Shown here: positions 56,501-64,000 of the stretch, piece by piece | How positions within the stretch are numbered: position 1 is the stretch's first letter | How the letters are laid out: each line of letters opens with the position of its first letter | Assembly (NCBI RefSeq): GCF_932294415.1 | Contig: NC_065538.1 | Location: 10,732,330 to 10,796,329, forward strand | Reading direction: 5' to 3' | DNA: 64,000 bases | DNA from: Quercus robur | Taxonomy: Eukaryota > Streptophyta > Magnoliopsida > Fagales > Fagaceae | The notes under the pieces: model-generated | Seen by the model: the letters and a program-made list of their open reading frames with translations, nothing else | What the model was told of the DNA's origin: nothing | Database searches by the model: none | Position numbers and translations under genes: made by a program

Positions 56501-57260
56501 ATGTAAGGACACAAAATCTTTAACGGCCCAACAACGATGTTGGGCTCGCACACGGAAAGTCCCTCACAATAATATTTGTAGAGAGTGGGCTTAAAAGGCC
56601 AGCGTTGGATCACGGGGCGACATTTCGGGCCGGACTATAGGTGAACCAATATGAGAAAGAGCTTTGGGCTGGATATTCAGGCCCTTCAATTTTGTATCTA
56701 GGAGGATTTGGCTCTTCGGATCATGTCCGAGGAGCGATGGTGCTGTCCCCGGTTACCCGTCGGCGGGTTTTTAGGTGGTGTCCGGCATATATTCTCCAGG
56801 CATTCTCTTTCATCAAGTCTTTTTTAAGAAGCTAGATGGGAGAGCCCCCCATTTTGGTCACATAACATTCTCTTTTATACTAGCTTACGTTCGTTGTCCT
56901 TCGTCCACGTGTAGGGTCGATCTTTCCAGGACAGATATCTGTCCCATCAGTCTAATCCCAAAATTGCTGGAGATGATCCATAAAGCCTAAGGTCCCGGCT
57001 CTGTTAGGAGCAGTGTCATGTCAGGGAAGGGTATTAAAGACAACTTCCCCAGGATATTTTCTGATCTTTCTAGCTTACTCGTGTTCCATTCCTATCCCTG
57101 AGGTTTTGGACCTGCTGAGGACGAAACCGTCCTCGGCTGTGTCTTCGGGCCACTTTTTATGTTTCCTAGTTTCGAGTTTGGGCCCTGGCCTCCTTCAGTT
57201 TAGGACCGATGGGCTTCCCATAAGCGTGTGGGCCGGACCCATAAACTATTGGACCCCACA
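56501..57260 (-). repeat. 3' LTR (left copy) of the LARD-like element
   Basis: 760 bp, from tgtaaggacacaaaatc to ggaccccaca on the + strand. Confidence 0.92.
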
Positions 57261-57275
57261 TTAGCCCCTCAAAAT
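57261..57275 (-). other. Polypurine tract of the LARD-like element
   Basis: Minus strand ATTTTGAGGGGCTAA abuts the 3' LTR. Confidence 0.6.
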
Positions 57276-58689
57276 CCTGCTGTCCAACGTCATGGTAGGA
57301 CAGGTGGATTTTGATGATGTCAAGCCCTTATTGCCGTTCACTTTCTTCGGATCTTGATCAACACTGGCGACTCTTCCCCTCCCCAAGGAATGTACCGGTC
57401 TACGAGCCGTTTTTCCTGGATTTGAGTACGTTGCCGTTATGCCGCGTGGTTATCTGCAGCGTGTATTTAATATCTTCCCATTTACGAGACCTCCCAGATA
57501 CAACGGTTACTGATGGTGTAGGAGAACGAAGCGGCGCGTTATACTCTGGATTTCCCTGGGGATCTGAGTGCGTTACATGCCCTCTTCTTCGTCCCCTATA
57601 TAAAGAGAGAAGACAGAGGGTGACTTCTTCATATCCGAATCCCTCACGTTCTTCCCAGAGTCCACTTCCTCCATCCGGTTACTCCCTATTCAATAATACC
57701 TCTCTCATAGTAATCCACCATGAACAAATCCTTCCTTTCCCAGAAACGCCATGTCCTTACAAAATTCGAGATGGCTCGGTCGGGGCAAGGATGGCGGAGG
57801 CTTAAGATTTGTCTCCCCATTCTTTTAGCCAAAATCCGAAGCAGGGACTCGTCATACCCCATTTCTGGTGTGACTGAGTTGAAAACCTCCCTTGTCATCT
57901 CCATCTGCTCTCTCATGAGCATACCTAATATGGCTCCCCTTTTCCCTCTTTTGCTCCTTTTACTTTCTTTTCATTGCTTCCCTCTTCTTCTCCTCCTTCC
58001 CGCTCATGTCCTCCATCTTCTTTTTCCCTTGCATTCTTCAGCGACAAGAGTTTGCTGAAGTGCTTCCATGTCTTTCAATTCTTCTTCCTTCTCCTTCATT
58101 ATTTTTGTATAAGGTTCTTCTCCTGGTATGAGCAGTACTGAGGCATAGATTTCAGAGAGACTTTGAAGGCGAGTTCAGAAGACACCTGATGGTTTACTTA
58201 TTTGTATTACGGATGTTGTTACTGTTTTAGCAGTTCATTTTTTGTATAGGCTTGTTTAAGCCCTTCCTTGTACGTTGTAACAATTTTTCATATTAATAAA
58301 AGTTAGTGTTACTCTATTTCGTATGTCTTGTTTATATATTCTAACAAATGTGAAAGCGCTGCTCGGCATAATAGTATAGCATTTGAATCAATAATAACTA
58401 AGGCCAAAGTAATCGTTGATAAAAAGATGCCACGATAACTTTAACAAAATTATTATTCAACATAACAATCCGACCAGTAAGGAATGAGACTTATCTTAAA
58501 ATTAGCCGTGATGGGTGTTAAATGCTCGATAAGGTGTAAGAAGTAGTTATCCGAGGACATGTTACCCACCGGATGAATGGCCTCCTTAAGTTGTCGATCA
58601 TTAGGTTATTCTGCCATCTCCATGATACGCGAGCCTTAACCTTTTCCAGTGTTTAAGCCGAGAAATTTCTTCATTCGGGCAGTTGATTT

Positions 58690-59220
58690 CCCAAGAAGCC
58701 TGAGTCCGAGGACTTTGCAAAACCTGGGTTTTGTTCAGGACTTATGCGTTTTATCTTATGTACTTGATTTTTCCCTTCGGCTTGAGTCCGAGACTTGTGT
58801 CTTTATCGGTACTTGGTTTTCCCTTTTAGCTTGAGTCCGAGGACCATGCAAGCCTTAGGTTCTGTCCGAGACCAATGTCTGCATCAGTACTTGGTTTTCC
58901 CTTTTAGCTTGAGTCCGAGGACCATGCAAGCCTTAGGTTCTGTCCAAGACCAATGTCTGCATCAGTACTTGGTTTTCCCTTTTAGCTTGAGTCCGAGGAC
59001 CATGCAAGCCTTAGGTTCTGTCCGAGACCAATGTCTACACCAGTACTTGGTTTTCCCTTTTAGCTTGAGTCCGAGGACCATGCAAGCCTTAGGTTCTGTC
59101 CAAGACCAATGTCTGCATCAGTACTTGGTTTTCCCTTTTAGCTTGAGTCCGAGGACCATGCAAGCCTTAGGTTCTGTCCAAGACCAATGTCTGCATCAGT
59201 ACTTGGTTTTCCCTTTCATT
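58690..59220. repeat. 78-bp tandem array (array 1)
   Basis: The phrase ttgagtccgaggaccatgca recurs at 58831, 58909, 58987, 59065 and 59143, exactly 78 bp apart. More diverged copies precede (58699, 58783) and a truncated one follows (59219). As 78 is a multiple of three, frames stay open with a 26-residue period. Confidence 0.93.
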
Positions 59221-60469
59221 GAGCATTTCCCGAGGTGCCAAACAGGGTGTCCCTGGGCCTTCACGCAAAGCGGGCTTGGGTCGCGAATTCAATGAATCCG
59301 CGGATTAAGAGATATTTCTGCAACCTCTGGCCACGCAGTACTTCTCTGACGCCCCAAGGATCGAGGCGCGCCTTTACGAGGCCCCTTGAGTCTCTTGGCT
59401 GCAGTTGACGTTGGAAGTTGAGCCAAGACTACTTTGTCTGTAGTGCTCTTTGGGACGCCGCGTGAGTTGACTGCCATTATCTTGTCTTTTCAAATAAATA
59501 GGAGGGAGAGGGGGTTGCTTTATATATACACCCATCCTTTTATTTTTCTCTCACATCACGCTTCCCATATCCGGAGTTCTCCTTTCTTGGCATAACATGT
59601 TGAAAGCGAGGGTTGGGAAGAAAGAACTTTCTCCGCCGCAGAAGCGCCGTGTCCTCATGAGGCTTATAACAGTAAGGTATGGGCACAGGAAGCACAAGTT
59701 CAGGAGAGTACTCCAGCTCCACCGAGGGGGAACGGCGTCTCTCCCTCTTTTAGTCAAAATCCGAAGCAGGCTCTGTTCATGCCAGCACTTTGGTATGTCA
59801 GAAGAAAGATTCTCCGCCATCAGCGCCTCTGCTTAGCAGCAGGCGAATATTTAGAGAAAGCTCCTCAGTTTCCCACTCCCTGCACCTTTCCTTCAACGGT
59901 GCCAGGCTCAAGTTGGGTTTCTTTGGCTGCCTGAGTTATGGGCATGTAAGAGCGCGGGGGAAGAATAAGGTCTCGGAGCTGTAGCCAACCTTTCCTCCGA
60001 CATACCTCCTCGGCTTTCTCCAGCTTTCTTGTATTTTTCTTTTTCTTGCTTATGTAGTAAGCTTTGACGTAGGCTGATTCCAGCTTTTCATTGTACACTG
60101 TACTATTTCTTCGTTGTAATAAAAATGGAAATTGATTTACATGTTTTAAGCGTTGATCTACTGGGCAATACAACTTTGTGAACGAATGTGCTCTATGTAT
60201 GTGTTGCTTTGAGAATATTTGTAACAAAGCTACTTTGAAGCATAATCTAATCAACTCTCATCTATCAGCACTATCGGGCATTATATCGATAATTTGTAAT
60301 AAATCAAACTTAGGAAACTGACCGGGGTAGCAGTTGACTACTCTTGTGATAAACGCGCAAATGTCGCCCAAGAATGATGACCTCCTCACAATCCATCCGA
60401 TCTATCGAACGGGAAGTAGGGTACTCCGATCATGCTTTTGTGTATCTGGTTTTTCATTTGCGTATTTGG

Positions 60470-61110
60470 TTTCCCCATAGGCTTGAGTCCGAGGACTATG
60501 CAAAGCCTTGGTTCTGTCCATTACTTGTAAGATTTCTTTTTTGTACTTGGTTTCCCCATAGGCTTGGGTCCGAGGACCATACAAGGCCTTGGTTCTATCC
60601 ATTACTTGTAAGATATCTTTTTTGTACTTGGTTTCCCCATAGGCTTGGGTCCGAGGACCATACAAGGCCTTGGTTCTGTCCATTACTTGTAAGATATCTT
60701 TTTTGTACTTGGTTTCCCCATAGGCTTGGGTCCGAGGACCATGCAAGGCCTTGGTTCTGTCCATTACTTGTAAGATCTCTTTTTTGTACTTGGTTTCCCC
60801 ATAGGCTTGGGTCCGAGGACCATGCAAGGCCTTGGTTCTGTCCATTACTTGTAAGATCTCTTTTTTGTACTTGGTTTCCCCATAGGCTTGGGTCCGAGGA
60901 CCATGCAAGGCCTTGGTTCTGTCCATTACTTGTAAGATCTCTTTTTTGTACTTGGTTTCCCCATAGGCTTGGGTCCGAGGACCATGCAAGGCCTTGGTTC
61001 TGTCCATTACTTGTAAGATCTCTTTTTTGTACTTGGTTTCCCCATAGGCTTGGGTCCGAGGACCATGCAAGGCCTTGGTTCTGTCCATTACTTGTAAGAT
61101 CTCTTTTTGA
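60470..61110. repeat. 81-bp tandem array (array 2)
   Basis: Eight copies of an 81-bp unit start at 60482, 60563, 60644, 60725, 60806, 60887, 60968 and 61049 (core cttgggtccgaggaccat). It is homologous to array 1 but differs by three bases in length and many substitutions. Long frames exist on both strands with a 27-residue period (minus: QVMDRTKALHGPRTQAYGET; plus: FCTWFPHRLGSEDHARPWF). Confidence 0.95.
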
Positions 61111-61349
61111 GTAGTCTTTTCTCTATACTGATTTATTTTTCGAAGGTCAGCCCCTAGGCCAGGGAGGGAGGAGTTGGCTCGAGGCCGCAAGCCCCTAGAG
61201 CTGTCCGCTCCGTTGGCAGTGCAAGGCGTAGCCCCTAGCAGAGGCTTATGGCGGAGCAACAACTGTACTTCGCCGGAGATGGGAAAAACTCGTGAACCTC
61301 TGCTTGCTGGAGAGCTGACTCATGCGCCATCCGTGCCAACGCGCAAGCC

Positions 61350-61370
61350 TTTCCCACAGACGGCGCCAAT
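61350..61370 (-). other. Primer binding site of the LARD-like element
   Basis: Minus strand ATTGGCGCCGTCTGTGGG directly after the 5' LTR resembles tRNA primer sites of plant gypsy elements. Confidence 0.6.
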
Positions 61371-62129
61371 TGTAAGGACACAAAATCTTTAACGGCCCAA
61401 CAACGATGTTGGGCTCGGACACGGAAAGTCCCTCACAATAATATTTGTAGAGAGTGGGCTTAAAAGGCCAGCGTTGGATCACGGGGCGACATTTCGGGCC
61501 GAACTATAGGTGAACCAATATGAGAAAGAGCTTTGGGCTGGATATTCAGGCCCTTCAATTTTGTATCTAGGAGGATTTGGCTCCTCGGATCATGTCCGAG
61601 GAGCGATGGTGCTGTCCCCGGTTACCCGTCGGCGGGTTTTTAGGTGGTGTCCGGCATATATTCTCCAGGCATTCTCTTTCATCAAGTCTTTTTTAAGAAG
61701 CTAGATGGGAGAGCCTCCCCTTTTGGTCACATAACATTCTCTTTTATACTAGCTTACGTTCGTTGTCCTTCGTCCACGTGTAGGGTCGATCTTTCCAGGA
61801 CAGATATCTGTCCCATCAGTCTAATCCCAAAATTGCTGGAGATGATCCATAAAGCCTAAGGTCCCGGCTCTGTTAGGGGCAGTGTCATGTCAGGGAAGGG
61901 TATTAAAGACAACTTCCCCAGGATATTTTCTGATCTTTCTAGCTTACTCGTGTTCCATTCCTATCCCTGAGGTTTTGGACATGCTGAGGACGAAACCGTC
62001 CTCGGCTGTGTCTTCGGGCCACTTTTTATGTTTCCTAGTTTCGAGTTTGGGCCCTGGCCTCCTTCAGTTTAGGACCGATGGGCTTCCCATAAGCGTGTGG
62101 GCCGGACCCATAAACTATTGGACCCCACA
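61371..62129 (-). repeat. 5' LTR (right copy) of the LARD-like element
   Basis: 759 bp, nearly identical to the left LTR. Confidence 0.92.
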
Positions 62130-63480
62130 ATAGATATTATTGAGTCATCAAAAAATGAGAAGACTAATAGACATACTACCTCTCAAAAAAAAAAAAAATA
62201 GACATACTAGAAATATTATTTGTCATAAATGTAAAGAATATGGACACACTAAAAAACAATGTTGTAGACATAATAAAATTGCTAAATAAATTAATAAATT
62301 AGATTTTGAAAAAGATATAATAAATAAACTAATGGAAATATTTAATGTTAATAAAAAAGAGAGATCAAGTTGACAAAAAGAAAGAACTAAAATCAACCAA
62401 ACCACTTAAAGTCAATAATAGGAAAAGAAAACAAAAAGACATAATAATGAAATTGATAGACAACCTAGCTAATCATTTAAAAAACAAAAAAGATTATTTA
62501 CTAAAATTGAAAGATTTCATGGACACATCTATTGCTTGTATTAGGTGCAGAATATATGGATATCATGTCATAGATTGTGGAAAAGAAGAAAAAAAAACTA
62601 AGAAAGGAAAGACAAAAAAGAAACAAGATCGAATAAATATAAAACCAGTAACTCTACAATACTTAATGACAGAAGTAAAAATGGTAAAACAAGAAATTAA
62701 AGAGGATTATTTCACACACATATAAATGAACAAAATATTGCTGAAATAGTTAACTTGACAGGCTTTCCTATAACAGACATAATAATGACAGATTCTCCTT
62801 TAGAAAAAGAAATTTCACATGATAAAGAAATTGATCATAATAAACATAACATTCTGAGTTTAATTGACAGAGTTATTTTTCAAAAATGGCATACAGAAGT
62901 CACTCTAGTAATTAATAAAGAATTCTCTTTGACAGAAGTTGCTTTGATAGATTTTGTAGTTGACATGAGTTGTATACAAGAAGGATTAATACCTCTAAAA
63001 TATTATGAAAAATCATCTGAAAGATTAACTCAGGCCAATGGAGAAAAGTTGATAATTAATTATAAATTACCTAATGTTCAGATTTGTAATGACGGAATAT
63101 GTTTTGAAACTATTTTTGTTCTAATAAAAAAACCTTTTTTCCGAAGTCATTTTAGGAAATCCCTTTATGGCCTTACTTTACCCCTTTTTAACAATAGACG
63201 AAGGAATTAAAACTAATGTGTTAGGAAAAGACATATTTTTTTAGATTCATTTTACCACCTATCCCGAAAGAGATTTGTTCACTCAATAATACTTCTATAA
63301 TAAAAAAGATTGATAAGGAAAGAATTGACAGGAAAAACAGGCATTTATTATTTTTAAAAACAGAAATAATATATGAAAGAATTGTTAAACAATTGACAGA
63401 ACCCATATTGAATCATAAAATAAAGCTTTTCAAAAAATAGATTGAGACAAGTTCCAGAAGAACTTGATCATTTTAAAAAC
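62130..63480 (+). pseudogene. Endogenous pararetrovirus (Caulimoviridae-like) fragment: zinc knuckles and protease
   Basis: A CCHC zinc knuckle is encoded at about 62211-62256 (CHKCKEYGHTKKQC). A second knuckle near 62540-62580 has Tyr in place of His. The frame 62755-63210 has the layout of a caulimovirid aspartic protease (CIQEGLIPLKYYEKSSERL, ANGEKLIINYKLPNVQICN), but the catalytic DTGA-type motif is degraded. A frameshift near 63150 moves the downstream reading to another frame, followed by stops and by linker-like sequence up to about 63480. No reverse transcriptase is present in the window. Assignment is from motif memory. It is a decayed germline relic, not an intact virus. Confidence 0.55.
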
Positions 63481-64000
63481 ACAATATGATGCGTACATGA
63501 AGTTACAATCATTGAAAGTGCACATAAAGTTGCAACAGTTTGAAATTGCACCTGAAGTCGCAATAATCAACTCACAATTAAAATTATGTTATAAAAGATA
63601 CACATATCATGCCTCAAATATGTTCCTGCAATGTCAATATCGAGAATTTAAGTTCAAGAAGTATTCTGAACTAATTTAATTTGTTGAGTAAACATTAATG
63701 AGTTTCTATTGAGAAATCACCAGTCATGCCTGACTAACTCCACACCATTCCCTAAAGTGAATGGAGCTTCATTTGAAAGAAATGGAGTAAATGTAACTCA
63801 TCTTAAAGCTTCTGACTTCTTTGAGAATATAAATTGCAAGGTTGAGAATCTTATCGATGATCAAAATGATCACACAAATTAAATATTTCCTCTCATTATA
63901 TCATCACATTATCCTATGTAAATTATGTTTGTATTTAAATTAATAAAGTTCAATTTACATTTAACATATGATCTCATTAATTAATTAGTCGAGGAAGACC
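63481..64000. other. Window end; nothing recognised
   Basis: AT-rich sequence with short frames only. A possible continuation of the pararetrovirus relic cannot be supported. Confidence 0.4.

Larger units (their letters stand above)
56501..62129 (-). mobile_element. Non-autonomous LTR retrotransposon (LARD-like) with internal tandem arrays
   Basis: LTRs of 760 and 759 bp (56501-57260, 61371-62129) differ at only about seven or eight positions. The 5-bp TSD ATAGA is perfect (56496-56500, 62130-62134). On the minus strand, next to the right LTR, a TTGGCGCCGTCTGTGGG primer-site-like sequence occurs, of the sort seen in gypsy elements. A purine tract (ATTTTGAGGGGCTAA) adjoins the left LTR. The 4.1-kb interior has no gag or pol. 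It consists of two diverged copies of a module, each a unique-like segment (57660-58330; 59560-60140) followed by a tandem array (58690-59220; 60470-61110). It interrupts the pararetrovirus sequence. Confidence 0.9.

Noticed and set aside
58690..61110. CRISPR-like array
   Set aside because: Units are fully repeated 78- or 81-bp blocks with no variable spacers, inside a plant LTR element.

Overview
The window is AT-rich nuclear DNA of a flowering plant, almost certainly a eudicot. The signs are a TIR-domain (TNL-type) resistance exon, F-box/FBA genes, an ECA1/prolamin-like gametophyte peptide gene, Copia- and gypsy-like LTR elements, a plant LINE with DUF4283-type ORF1, hAT and Mutator-like DNA transposons, a tRNA-derived SINE and an endogenous caulimovirid relic. 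A woody lineage such as Fagaceae would fit, but that is a guess. The protein-coding candidates that look intact are three near-identical F-box genes, one TIR exon and one RNase H-like ORF. Most of the remainder is nested mobile DNA.

Layout. 1-3875: about 1.5-kb tandem units, each with a TG/CA-rich foldback microsatellite, a transposon-like end and a broken Myb/SANT-like gene. 3903-4133: relic of an unrecognised coding exon. 4200-13073: a small hAT (Tip100-like ends, 8-bp TSD) swollen by a 7.7-kb Copia element (5260-12923, minus strand) that has gag but no pol. 13074-13413: a tandemly doubled relic of the 3' flank seen next to the F-box genes. 15340-15693: prolamin-like (ECA1) gene with one in-frame stop. 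16566-21643: Mutator-like element carrying a possible captured exon and a higher-order minisatellite, which is itself split by a hAT element (19509-20586).

21913-39404: a segmental tandem array. Each unit had an intact 409-aa F-box gene (23439, 29501, 37170) followed by a second, broken F-box gene (26386, 32450; lost in unit 3). Unit 2 also took up a SINE (28890-29068) and a 1.77-kb LTR element (32822-34595). Both have perfect target duplications, and the sister units preserve the empty sites. A remnant of a fourth unit is split by a 5.8-kb LINE (39405-45205).

45206-64000: degenerate hAT-like end, (CT)n tract, LINE-derived RNase H ORF (46917-48233, minus), AT-rich spacer, TIR-only exon (50355-50857, minus), more AT-rich spacer with a degenerate LTR and two strong hairpins. 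Last comes an endogenous pararetrovirus fragment (56186-63480) interrupted by a young 5.6-kb non-autonomous LTR element (56501-62129), whose interior is two diverged copies of a module ending in 78-bp and 81-bp tandem arrays.

Functional reading. The F-box genes would encode substrate adaptors of SCF ubiquitin ligases, and the TIR exon a possible NADase-type immune protein. Apart from the LTR element's cluster of W-box-like and TGACG-like motifs (33849-34075), nothing suggests the genes work together. They share a repeat-rich, locally duplicating neighbourhood.
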